DNA of 64,000 nucleotides from Isoetes taiwanensis (lineage: Eukaryota > Streptophyta > Lycopodiopsida > Isoetales > Isoetaceae): assembly GCA_021234155.1 (NCBI GenBank), contig JAJEKV010000013.1, positions 14,921,877 through 14,985,876 of the forward strand. Direction: 5' to 3'. A model generated the notes under the pieces. That model made no database searches. It was not told the origin of the DNA and worked only from the letters and a program-made list of their open reading frames with translations. Position numbers and translations under genes: made by a program. Below are positions 36,855 to 48,214 of the stretch, in pieces; positions within the stretch are counted from its first letter, which is position 1; every line of letters starts with the position of its first letter.

Positions 36855-38411
36855 TGTGACGCCCCTACTCCTTATAATGATGCACACATCGTATCCGAAG
36901 GAGGAGCCTTCCCCCTGGCAGCTACACTGACAGAGGCCATCCACCTGACACCACTCCCAGTGGGATGAGCCAGCAAGGGAAGAGTGGATGTGTCATTCAC
37001 CCGGCTCCCATCGGGTCGACCTCCATTCGCGGAAGCGCGAATAAACATGAGCACATATCATAACATATCAATACAATCACCTCGGAAGGGTGAACATATC
37101 ATGAACATCGTAGAGATAACAACATCAACATAACAATAATGTAAAGGGGAAGATCCTACCCAAGGCTCGAATCAAGGGGATGACCCGACGGGTTTGGGTC
37201 TCCGAAAGTCATTGCGCATGTAATTCATGGCAAATGGATTTGGCCGGGCATGAGAACATGGCTTAGGTAGTCCACTCCATCCGCCCCCGTGCACACTTTG
37301 CAGAGTAGGTCGAAAGGTATTGGGATCTGACCGTAGCCTGCCGGGTGAATAGCCAGAGGGGCTACTGCTACTGGGTTGCATCTCCCCAGCCCCGATGAGG
37401 CAGGAGAGGAGTCACCTCCCTCCGTAGGCATCCATGCCCTTCACAAAGCGCTAGAGAGCCACCGCCTTATTCGACTTGAACTCACCGGAAGGTGACGATC
37501 ACCCCACGAAAGTGTCGAAGCTCATGCCTTGCCCACATGCAAAGGACAAGCCATTAAGCCTAGCCCGCATAGACCCCCGGTAGGTCTTACACACCGGAGG
37601 GGTCGGCCAGGTAGGGACAAGTTCCTCCTTATCATCCGGTCCAATCCCCGCCACCCACAACCAGGCGGGCTCCTAGGCACGGGCCGCAAGTAATTGGGAG
37701 CTAGTGGTGCTACCTAGGATCATCTGCTACACATCTTTAGGTCTCTACCCCCCTTCCAATACATGGAGGTCACAGAATGAAATACCAACATCATCACAAA
37801 ACTTGAAATAGAGAATATCATCTAATCTTATCTACCTAAACAACAGAGTTAGGTTCCTTAGTTAGGGCTTATGATCTCGGAATCTATAAGGCCTCTAGAG
37901 TTGATCTAACATACTAAACCAGCCTATTGGCTTGCCCAAACAGAATGACTATATACCTAGTCCTTGACCTGCTCCTGATCCTCGGAAGGCGTCCATGCTC
38001 CTGATCTTGCTGAAGATGGCTGCTAATCGATAATCTGTTGTGCAAATCCGACTTCCCGGAGCTTAGCAATGCAGATTGAAGTCCAGACTTGGCCGAAATG
38101 GCTCAAGAGAACCCTAAATGTCAAAGATAGAAAGGGTTTAGGGTTTAGGGTTATAACCCTTATATAGACCCTTTTTTTGGTTAAATTAACCATTTGGCCA
38201 AATGGGTTCATGCCATTTGGAAAATGGGGGTTCAAGGGGGTTTTGTTGTGTATGTTTTATTAACATGCACAACATTCGAGGGGCAGGTGCAACTCTTGCC
38301 CCCTAGGTGCAACGTTCTTCGGCTCTCAAGTACATGTCATTTATGGCATGTACGTGTGACGTGGCAGTATAATATACGTATTAGGAGCGTATATTATGCT
38401 GGAACGTCACA
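36855..38411 (-). repeat. 3' LTR of the Ty3 element (1557 bp)
   Basis: On the plus strand it starts tgtgacgcccc and ends gaacgtcaca; the termini form the short inverted repeat tgtgacg/cgtcaca. The part 37959-38411 is closely matched by 49948-50420. In element sense U3 carries a TATA box (tctatataagg, about 38158-38168) followed by ccctaaaccctaaaccc, a telomere-like motif. The remaining ~1.1 kb (36855-37958), presumably R-U5, has no counterpart at the 5' side. Confidence 0.8.
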
Positions 38412-38424
38412 TTCTCCCCACCTT
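38412..38424 (-). other. Polypurine tract
   Basis: The reverse complement reads aaggtggggagaa and directly abuts the 3' LTR start tgtgacg. This is the expected primer site for plus-strand synthesis and confirms the minus-strand orientation of the element. Confidence 0.8.
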
Positions 38425-39323
38425 GACTTGATGTCGCCCCTCAAAGATCACGCGCCTCCCCACCTTGGAAACCTGCATGCCCTGCAGTCACATTCAACAT
38501 ATATACACAATCTTATAATCAATCACCTCAGGTAATATTATAATTTATTGTAATTGTACTATGGTGAGAGGCTCTCTCGTCCTCTACTTCATCATCTATT
38601 ATTCACAAAATTTTACGACATTATCATCAATTATAGTTCAAAACTTCCTAATTAATGCTCCTTATCGCCTCCTCACAACACATTATGGCAAAACTATGTG
38701 TTGCGAGTCTTCGTAGTGCCATCTTCCTGCCGCTCAAATCTCCTATTGGCCTGCAGGTTCAACACTACGTCAGTATGTGTTTAATTATTATAAGGGTTGG
38801 TTGTAAGGGAACCACCCATTAATTATAATTATATGAATGCAAGGCATATCTCCCAAAGATAGGAAGATTATGTTTCTTCCATCGTGGTACATGGAGACAA
38901 CGCCCTATCATGCCTATATGCCACTCATGCCTACACCTTTAGTTGCCTTGGGCATGGAGGATAGTGTCCTTCCCGTATTTGGGCGTGAAGGATAGGGTCC
39001 TCCCCGTACTAGGCATTGGCCAAAGGTGCTTTCCTATTAATGCATACCTGAATGACCTCCTTTCTCTCGAGGTCGTCTACTTCTGTAGGATGGAAATAGA
39101 CTTTTTAATCTACCTTCCAACTCCTCCAAGCAAAACCGCGGTCATGCCTACAATGACATTACATCACGTCCTAGAGATCATCGTAGTGGTCTCATCATCG
39201 GTAACAACGCATGCAACCCATACCTAGCATAGGCTGCATGCGTAGATTAATCTTGGCTACACATGAAATTAATCTAAACACAAATCGATATGCCTGAGCC
39301 GATTTCTTGGGTGTCAGTGTCGA

Positions 39324-40500
39324 TTACTTCGGTGACGAGCTGAACTCGGGGTACTGCTTCTCAAGATCTGTTTGTAGTACCCATGTAGTGTCTTCCACTG
39401 GTAAGTGCTTCCATTTCACAAGGTATTGGAGAAATTTTGACCTTCTTGTCTTCTTATAAGATCTGTTAAGAAGGACTTCCGGGACGATTTCAAGGTGCTC
39501 GTCCGTCGTTTCCAGTAACTCGTTTGTCTCCAATACTTCCTCTGGATTAGGAGTGTGCCTCTTTAGGAGACTTACGTGGAAAACGTTATGGATTTTTAAA
39601 TGAACTGGGAGTTCCAATTTGTAGAATTGGGTACCTACTCTTTTGATTATCTCGAAAGGACCAGCCCCATCTTGGAGCAAGCTTCTTGCAATTGCCGATG
39701 CGGAGCTTGGTCTGCTTCACCTTGATCTTCAACCATACTTTGTCTCCCAACTTAAATTCTCTTACTGTCCTATGCTTATCGGCTATTCTTTTCTGCCTGC
39801 TTCTTGCTGCTAGGAGATATCCTCTTACCTCCTCCACCAACTCTTGCATTTTCGAAAACATCTGCTGGGAGACTTCTACCTTAGACACAGGATTGTGCCA
39901 AGTATCCGGGGTAAGACACTGATACCCGTAGTTGATCATAAAAGGGCTCATCTGCGATGACTCCTGCTTGGTGCTGTTGTATGTGAACTCTACTAAGTGG
40001 ATGAAATCATCCCACTTAGATTGCTTGTTCCATACATAACTTCTTAACATATCTTCGATGATCCTGTTCGTCCTCTCCGTCTGACCATCTGTTTGGGGAT
40101 GATATGCCGTGCGCATCGAAAGCTTCGTCTGGATGGTGGTGAATAGGTCCTGCCAAAAGGCACTCATGAACTTGGAGTCACTATCTGAAATTATCTCCCT
40201 TGGCATGTCATGGAGTCTGAAAATCTCCTTAATAAATAGATTGGCCGTGTCTAATGTCGTGTCTGTTGTCCTGCACGGCACAAAGTGTGGCATTTTTGAC
40301 AACTTATCTACCACCACCATCAAGGCATCTTTGCCCCTTGCTGTCCTTGAGAGTCCTGTAATAAAGTCCATACTTATTACCTCCCACTTAGCGTTTGGCA
40401 CATGCAATGGTTCCAAAGCCCCTGGAATTCGAAGCTGCTCCGCCTTTGTATGCTGGCATATCTGGCACTCTCGAATATACCTTGCTATTTCATTCTTCAT
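39324..40500 (-). pseudogene. Integrase with C-terminal chromodomain, frameshifted
   Basis: The frame 40500-39586 begins in the HHCC zinc region (CQICQHTKAEQ) and contains the DDE core: D in MDFITGL, D in IISDSDSKF and E in HPQTDGQTERTNR. A frameshift near 39666 moves the rest to the frame 39680-39324, which has PFEIIKRVG, the HNVFHVSLLKRH motif and a chromodomain (FLQYLVKWKHLPVEDTTW). Chromodomains direct integration toward particular chromatin. It is preceded in the same frame by RNase H, separated only by TGA at 40507-40509 where related integrases have Trp before PGM. Confidence 0.92.
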
Positions 40501-40506
40501 GCCGGG

Positions 40507-41450
40507 TCAGAAGTAACTGCCTCTAACTTTGAAGTACGTCTTCATGAACCCTGCATGCCCTGCTATGGGACTATTGTGTGTATCATTCAGGATTAGCTTC
40601 CTAACTTGTGATGATTCTGGTACACACAATTTGTTCTTATGGTATAGCAAGTTTCCCTCCTTCTTGTAGTGCCTGAACATCTCCCTTTCCTTGTCGGTCC
40701 TGGCCTCCTTGCAAAGGCTTGCCCAAACTTCTGTGAAGTCGAGATCCGTTGGCAATGTTTCTTCGATCTTCTTGCCAAACTCGCTTACGAGTGTTGATAT
40801 GGCATTACAATGAATTCTTGTTGCCAAAGGCTTCCTAGAAAGGGCATCCGCAACCACATTGAGCTTCCCTGGCTTATAACTTATCTCGAAGTCATATTCT
40901 TCGAGGAATTCCATCCATCTCCTTTGCCTCAAGTTGAGGAGCGGCTGTGTAAATATGTATTGAATGCTTTGATGATCCGTATCCAGCTGGAATCTTCTTC
41001 CCAATAGATAGTGCCTCCAAATTCTTAAAGCTCTTACTATAGCCAGGAGCTCCTGATCGTGCGTTGGGTAGCGCTGCTCTGCGTCATTCAACTTCTTGAA
41101 ATCATAGGCCACTACTCTTTCCTCCTGCATGAGGACTGCACCTGTTGCTATCCTGCTAGCGTCTGTCGCTACAAGCTTATCTTTGGTCGGATCTGGCAAG
41201 ACCAATACTGGCGATGTCGTCAATGCTTCCTTCAATGTGTTAAATGCTTTCTGGGCCTTGCTTTGCCAATGAGTTGCCCAATCCTTTATCTTCCCGCCTT
41301 TTGTGAGATCAGTCAATGGCGCTGCTACCTTGGCAAAATTCTTGACAAATCTTCTATAATAGCCTGCTAGGCCTAGGAAACTCCTACTTCATGCGTATTT
41401 TTCGGTGCCGGCCAATCAATCACGGCTTCGATCTTCGCAGTATCTGTGGA
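40507..41450 (-). pseudogene. RNase H domain and RT connection, Ty3 pol
   Basis: The frame 41316-40507 carries the connection (AFNTLKEALTTSPVLVLPD), RNase H (ATDASRIATGAVLMQ, Asp catalytic; YPTHDQELLAIV, Glu; LDTDHQSIQYI, Asp; then DALSRKP) and the start of the integrase zinc region (HNSPIAGHAG). The LGLAGYYRRFVKNFAKVAAP stretch upstream of 41316 is also readable. At least two frameshifts or stops lie between 41360 and 41460, separating it from the RT palm. Confidence 0.9.
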
Positions 41451-42824
41451 AATGCCCATGCCCTAAATATTCGACTCTTTCCGTCGCGAAGTGGCACTTC
41501 GATAACTTCGCAAAGAGTTGATGCCTTCTTAGCTTTTCAAGCACCTTCTTCAAATGTTGGGCATGTTCTTCCATAGATTTGCTATAAACCAGGATATCAT
41601 CGAAGAAGACTATAATAAAGGAGTCTAGAAATTCGCGGAAGACGTCGTTCATCAATCTCATGAATGTTGCTGGCGCATTAGACAATCCAAAGGGCATGAC
41701 TGTAAACTCGTAGTGCCCATATCTTGTCCTGAATGCTGTCTTGTGAATATCTTCCTCTTTGATCCTGATCTGATGATACCCTGATCTGAAATCTATTTTG
41801 GAGAAGATCTTCGCTCCCTGCAATTGATCCATTAGGTCATTTGACCTAGGCAAGGCATACTTATTCTTAATGGTAGCAATTCTTGCAACTGCTTCTTTAG
41901 CTCCGTCAACTCTTCGGTTGACATTCTATAAGGTGCCTTTCTTGTTGGCTTCGTCCCTGGTTCAAGTGCTATTTCACACTCGACTCCTCTATAGGGCGGA
42001 AGCTGCTTAATCTCGTCAGGGAACAAGTCATGAAATTCCTTGACCAACTTCGCTATAGGCTTGGGGAGCTTACTCAACTCTTTGGCCTCTTTGCCTTCCT
42101 CCGGCTCTTGATCTTCGAGCTCAAGCTTAAGGAGATAGGCCACTTGCTGCTTCCTTATGCACTTAAGCAACTTTTCACTACTCATGCATTGCATAATTGG
42201 GGTTACTTCTTTACATGTAATCTCGATGACCTTGCCTTCTGGAGTTGTTAAGGTCACCTTGCGCTTCCCACAATCGATGAGTGCTCCTGCTGGATTCAAG
42301 TATTCCATTCCTATAATCAGGTCATACTTGCCTATATTCATGACTTCTGCTCCCAATGCCACATTGATGCCTGGCAAGTCTACATTGAAGTTTATTCTCT
42401 TCCCCACTGTATGCCTGACTGCCCCATTAGCTAACACAACTAGTCTGGGCTTGGACTTCAACGGCTTTAACTTCAACATGCTTACCATTCTAGGGGACGC
42501 AAAATTATCACTGCTCCCCGTGTCTATCAATACTATAAAAGACTTGGACTTTGCTTTTCCGGTTGTTGAGATAACCTGATACTGACTTTCGGCATTGTCG
42601 GTGTCAATGGCAGCAAAGATATGACACTCACCCTGGATGTAGTCTCTGGCGTCGTCCTCGTCCACGTCGGTGGGTGTCTCCCATCCCAATTCTGCCAATG
42701 CCGCATTCATCACCAAGGGGCAATTGTTGGTCCTATGCCCTGGCTGGAAGCATCTGAAACATAGCTGATTTTCTATACACTCCTGCTTCTTCTCTTTGGG
42801 GATGGACTGCAAAAATTGCTTCAC
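41416..42824 (-). pseudogene. Protease and reverse transcriptase, with RT deletion
   Basis: The frame 42824-41832 has a CCHC zinc knuckle (CFRCFQPGHRTNNCP), an aspartic protease (VLIDTGSSDNF, IIGMEYL) and the RT entry [20 protein letters not shown]. It then jumps at about 41875 to [12 protein letters not shown]. About 35 residues that normally lie between (the RT fingers, including the usual VLFVKKKDG block) are missing and the frame changes. The second frame, 41853-41416, continues with [25 protein letters not shown] and the catalytic [10 protein letters not shown], then frameshifts after VEYLGH. The deletion alone would abolish activity. Confidence 0.93.
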
Positions 42825-42837
42825 CGCTTTGGAGTAG

Positions 42838-44070
42838 TTAGACGCCTCCTTGCTCCTTGAAGCTCACCTGTTTCTTTTCCTGTTTGCCACCACTTGCATT
42901 GCCCTGCTTCCCATAATTGGAGTTGTATTGCGGTCTGCTAGCTGCTGGACTTGCTGCCCTTGGGCTATAGCCTCCTGTGCCCTTTCCTTTATCCTGGAAA
43001 TATTGCTGCCTTGGTGCATATTCTTGCGGTCCGGTTCCTTGCAAACTTACGGCCTTGGATTCTGCTTCTGACACCTTCTTGGGGTTTATTGCCCTTACAA
43101 GCTTGCGGATCTCCTCATTCAACCCTTCAATATAGCCCTCTACTGCGTGCCTTTCACTCAACTTTGGCACATAAAGCCTTAGTCTCATGAATTCCTCAGT
43201 GTATTTCTGGAGTGATTTGCTGCCTTGCTGCAACCTGTAGAACTGCTGCATCATGTTACACTTATGTTCCCTTGGCACGTAATGGCGCTTGAACGCCTTA
43301 GCAAACTTCTTGAACTTGCAACTGTCTATGCTCAGCCCATGTGCTTTGGCATACCCCTTCCACCATATTCTGGCTGCCCCCTTCAAGTTTGCTGTGGCTA
43401 CCCTGCCCTTGTCCTTGTCCTTCATGCCATAGGCGTTGCCGTACTCACTCATTTCGTCGAGCCAAGCCTCTGCTTCCCTTCCGGATCTGTTATCTCCTGA
43501 GAACTGCTCTAGCTTTCTGGCTTTCCACACGTTGCTAAGCGCGGAGTCAACCTTCTTCTGGTAATCAGATTGTGACCTGCCCCTGTCACGGTTTGGATCT
43601 TCCCGGCGGTCCCGTCTCTCTTCCTCCTGCTCTTCTGATCCTGAGTCTGTGTCTGAGCTAGAGTCCGAGGACCCCGAACTAGGAGATCTTCTCCTTCGGC
43701 TTCTCTTCCTTTGTTGCACTGTTCGGCCAGCTGGTGTTTCAGGCAAAGGCACATTCTGATCTTACCCTTCTGCTGCTGTTGCTCCTGCTAGCAATGCCCT
43801 TATGTCATGGATGTCGGATCTGATCTGGTATAGCTCTTCTTCCGGTGTTACTGCATCAAACTCTTGGCGCAGATTCCTTGGCTGGAAGTGCCTTGGTGGA
43901 GTACACTCTTGTTCACGTTGCCTCTGTTCATCAACATTTCTAGGTACTCTAGCTGCACGCACATTAGATTGAACCCTTAACATTAGTTCCTTGTTTTGAT
44001 TGTTGCATGGGTTGTTTGATGATACAATTTGAGGGGACAATTGTATAAAAAGAGACATATTTACGGTCAT
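42838..44070 (-). pseudogene. Gag polyprotein, one in-frame stop
   Basis: A frame from 44070 to 42838 is interrupted only by TAA at 43762-43764; both halves are in the same phase, together about 410 codons. After an Arg/Ser/Asp/Glu-rich linker comes the retrotransposon gag domain (RKLEQFSGDN, AEAWLDEM, AARIWWKGYAKAHG, FKKFAKAFKRHYVP, LQKYTEEFMRLRLYV). The frame shifts near 42838 into the protease frame, where the zinc knuckle lies, so gag and pol were probably one frame originally. Confidence 0.88.
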
Positions 44071-44403
44071 AGTTTATATTCATATATATATATAATAATA
44101 TTTTACATTCAAAACATATGAGGAAAAACAATTCTAATTTTACTCCTGGAATTTCTTCAAGTAGTCTGGGTTGTATTCGAGGAATTTCTTGACTTGGGCT
44201 GTGCTGATTGTTCGCCCTAGGTTCCTGAGAACATTCGTGGACATACCTCCTTGAAGTGCGTTCACCAAGTCTTCAATTCTCCTGTCCGATGTGTAGGCTG
44301 CAGCCACTGCCAATCTGCCCTGCCGTCTGTAGGGGACTGCGAAGTCGAAGATACTCAATGCTATCGTTCTCTTGACTAGGATGACATGGTCGATGTTTGG
44401 GGC

Positions 44404-44411
44404 CATACGAG
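44404..44411. other. hAT target-site duplication, left copy
   Basis: The 8-bp catacgag lies directly before the left terminal inverted repeat and is identical to 48207-48214. Eight-base duplications are characteristic of hAT transposons. Confidence 0.95.
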
Positions 44412-47400
44412 CAGCGTTGGGGAAATTACCGGAACACTGTTTTCCTACCGTCCAAAATGGCCAAAATGTCGTCCTACGTGGAAAACGCCCGGAATCCCTT
44501 CTGGCCAAAAATTCCAAGATTCCGGATCCTTCCCGCCCACGGCTAACTTGTAGCTCGTCACAAACGAAGCATTTTGGTCAGATTTTCAACCGACATTACG
44601 GCATTACGACATCTTCTTGGTTCATTTTTCTTCTGGCTGAGTCCTAGCATCTAAGCAGACAAGTCTGATGACTCTGATTGTTGTTGGGTTCATTAGAAAC
44701 CTGCTGTGACCCATTCAGCCACCAACCAGCAGACCCATTCCGGATCAGCCACGAGTGACCAGCCCATTTCGGATCTTCAAAGGTTTTGTTTGGCAGCATG
44801 TGAATAAGCACAAGAGTTTCTGATTCATTCTAGAAGATCTTCGTTTGTCTATGGCAGCTTTCTCGAGTTCTTCAAGCATTAAGCAGCCTCAATGTAGCTT
44901 TTTCCTTCCAGGTATTAGAGAAACCGGTTGTATAATTTTACTGTGGTTTCTGAAATTCAGTGATGTGCATGTTATTCTAATTGGTATCTTTGTCCAGCAT
45001 GCCCTCTTTTATGAGCAATTTGCCATTGTCCATGAAAATGTAGAAAAGATAGTCTTTAATAAATATATGGGCATTTGCCTTTGTTTAAGCAATTTGTAAA
45101 CCTTGCAAATGCTGCCTTAGGATCGATATACACCAGCTGCGAACAATAAATTAGATTTATGGAATGAATTTACATTACTTGCTTCACTTTGATTTGACAA
45201 GCATAATAAATAATGGACAAGAGGTTATATTGTGCAAACAAAACATAAGGAAAATATGATACTGATATGGAGGAGAGGTCATGCTTCTAAATTCTGATAC
45301 TAAAACATTAGATGCCATTAAATAGCATATCATTTTCATGTGACATGTCTATATCCACGTATATTTCTTTACACTTCTATCTCTTTACTTCTGTAATAGT
45401 ACTTTATTTTCATGTGTCTATGTTCTGGACCCACCATTATTTCTGATATAGTTTTGTAAGCCTTATTATTCTCATGTCTTTGTCTGCTGGTACATTATTT
45501 TATTTGTGATAGGCTTTTGTGAACTTCATAAATTTGATGTCTCAATTTCTATGCTATGTTATGGCCCCACCAATCTTCTGATACATTATTTTATTTCTGT
45601 GTGTCATGTTTTGGACCCACATTATTCACTTCTGTTATAGTTTTGTAAACATTATCAATTTCATGGCTATATTTCCATTCATATTATGGGCCCACTAACA
45701 TTTCTGATATATTTTTGTTGCAGACTTTTGTGTGATGGCCAAGAGTTGAGTGTATATCATTTACTTGCCCCTGCCTTGCTAAAAGTAAGTATATTATATA
45801 ATGTACTATTGTTTATTTGTTGGGTTCATTTGTTTCAAGTGGGCATTATTTTTGCAAACTTGTTTGTGGTTGCAAATCTTTATTTCTTATGTTAATTTAT
45901 GTTCTTTTTGCTTATGTTATTTTATGATAAAAAATTGCAGCATGGGTTCTGAAAATGATAGATCCTCCAAGAAGCAAGTTACCTTATTCAACATGCCTTG
46001 TTTCAAGGGGAACGTAGCAGCAAATACCCCATGTGGTGTGCCAACTGAAGATGTTAACCTCCAAACTGCCTTTGATGAGCATGGCAAGGAAATGGCAAGT
46101 GAATTAGGAAGGATAACGAAGGCAGTGGAGAGGTACCAAGATGATTGGGCTGAAAAGAATAAATGGTTGGAAGTTGATAAGGAAAGAGGTCTTATGTGGT
46201 GTTCCATATGTAAAAAAGACCCGCATTGTAAGTCTCTTTTTGCCACCACAGGAGCAAAAAACTTTAAGACCTCAGCATTGGATGACCACGCAAGTTCTAA
46301 AGCCCATAGGGATGCCATACTATTGCAAGAGCGAGATAAGAATGGTCTTCAAAAACTTGAAAAGAAGAGGAAAGCTGGTGTGGAGAGTTGTCTTGAAAAA
46401 TTGTTCAAATGCGCATATTGGATTGCAAAAGAAGACTTGGCTTTTAGAAAATTGGTGAGTTTGTTGAGTTTGATGCGTGATTGTGGTGTTGAAGATTTGC
46501 CATTCATGTATAATGATAACAAGGCTTGTGCAAGTTTTATATTTCATATTGCTAAGTCATTGGGAGCGAGCATTCTTGGTCGTGTAAGGCAAAGTCTATG
46601 GTTTGGGCTCATGGTTGACGAGTCCACCGATATCAGTGTAACTAAGAATCTCATTTTGTATGCGACGTTTGTAGAAGAGACGCGTGTGCAAACCGTATTC
46701 TTGGGCATGGTGACCGTTAAAGATGGAGATGTTGAAGGAATGGAATCTTGACATTCGGAAATTGATGGGCTTTGGTAGTGATGGAGCTTCCGTTATGGTT
46801 GGTGCACATACTGGTGTTGCTACAAGATTGAAATCACTTAATCCATTCATGACCAGCATACATTGTTGTGCTCATCGGGCAAACTTATGTGTCCAAGAAA
46901 CATGCAAGACGCCAACAATAAAAACAAGGTGTAAGTTTATTGATGAGTTGATAAATCGTGTGTCAAGTTTCTTTTCTAAAAGCTCCATAAGAAAGGCACA
47001 ATTAGGGAAAATGCAGGAAGCATTTGATACTTCTCACTTGCGGATTTTGGGCATTGTGAAGCCACGATGGCTTAGTAGACATGGGGCAATTGAGAGGATG
47101 TGCGAAGTTTATGAGCCGCTCATGCAAACGTTATTGGAAAATCCAGATGGTAAGGCTCTTTATTTGAGTTTAAAATCATTTCTGGTTGTTTACATTCTCC
47201 ACTTTCTTGCTGATGTACTCAAGATCATGACAAACTTGATTTTAGAGTTTCAAAGAACTTATGTGGATGTTAACAATGTGGCTAGCTTGTGCCGAAATGC
47301 AATTCAAGAGATAGAAGAGTTATTTTTGGTGCAAATCATAGATCTGAATTCTTTTCAAAAGGATAGTAGAGATTATCCTATCATTCCAGATTATGGTGGA

Positions 47401-48206
47401 GGCGAAGGAATGCTTCATGTTTTAAGAGCATCCGTGAAAGGGAACATGTACAGGTCCATCGAGTTGGATAGACGAATTGATGGTGAGGATCTATCTCTTG
47501 CTATTGAGTTTCAAAAAGCTTTTGCTACTGCACTAATAGGTATATTGAAGAAAAGGTTAGAGGATCTGATTATTCTTTCTTCTTTGAAAGTCCTATTAAC
47601 ATGCCTAGTCGTGCCAAGGAATTGAAGGTTTATGGAATCGATGAGCTTAAGAAATTACGTGACTTCTATGGAGTACAAAATGATGGTTTGGATGCATTAT
47701 TGCGCATTTCCATGGAAGGACCTGAAATGAAGAACTTTGATCTTAGTGAAAGCATTGACTTATGGAAAGAAAGTGCACATTATCGTCATATATTTACTGG
47801 ATGTCCTCGTGAGGAACGGGCTCGTTTGGAGAAGGATCATTTCATGGAGGATGCTTTTATGGTGGATTTAGAAGACGATGACTAGTTTCTTGAACAATAA
47901 GTATTACACTTTCATTTTATGAGTATCAGTTACTGTTATGAAGCATTGAAGCATTGTAAGTTTTCTTTTTGATTAAACTAAAGGCTTTTATGTTAAATCT
48001 TTGACCGAAGGTCTAATTATCAAGTTTATTCAAGCTATTTAATGATTTGTGAAGTTTTTTTTTTTTTAAGTTAGGTATTGAATTTGTATATATCCGGTTT
48101 GAGATGTTAGCAGCAGGGAGCTTCCGGCTGTATTTTATAATTTCCGAATGGTTTTAGGACTTGTAGGAAATTTTCCTAACAAGGTTTGAAAGTTTCCCCA
48201 ACGCTG
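44412..48206 (+). mobile_element. hAT DNA transposon (3795 bp)
   Basis: The left end cagcgttggggaaa is the exact inverse of the right end tttccccaacgctg (14 bp), and catacgag flanks both sides. Inside is a plus-strand hAT transposase with a zinc finger. Perfect termini and duplication show a younger insertion than the heavily damaged Ty3 element that it interrupts. The transposase is broken, so movement would need a related source of enzyme. Confidence 0.95.
45942..47885 (+). pseudogene. hAT transposase (zinc finger 862-like), frameshifted
   Basis: Start chosen at ATG 45942, just after an acceptor-like ttgcag. The first frame (to 46753) has a TTF/BED-like zinc finger (MWCSICKKDP, HASSKAHRD) and the first catalytic region WFGLMVDESTDIS. 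Near 46720-46750 a frameshift plus loss of roughly 25 residues leads to the second frame with GFGSDGASVMVG (second Asp), CCAHRANL and VKPRWLSRHGAIERM. A further frameshift at about 47585 moves to MPSRAKELKVYGIDELKKL, ending at 47885. The C-terminal hAT dimerisation motif expected in full-length enzymes is not visible. The family is the DUF4371/ZNF862-like branch of hAT. Confidence 0.85.
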
Positions 48207-48214
48207 CATACGAG
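48207..48214. other. hAT target-site duplication, right copy
   Basis: catacgag directly follows the right terminal inverted repeat and matches 44404-44411. Confidence 0.95.

Noticed and set aside
38125-38155. TTTAGGG-like repeats as a telomere remnant
   Set aside because: Only two to three units are present and they occur at the same place in both LTRs, so they are part of the retroelement promoter region, not an interstitial telomere.
42838-43752. Plus-strand frames opposite gag and pol (for example 42157-42579)
   Set aside because: They are antisense shadows of the retroelement coding sequence.
45801-45941. Upstream extension of the transposase frame to 45801
   Set aside because: The sequence is T-rich and intron-like and ends in ttgcag just before ATG 45942, so the later start is preferred.
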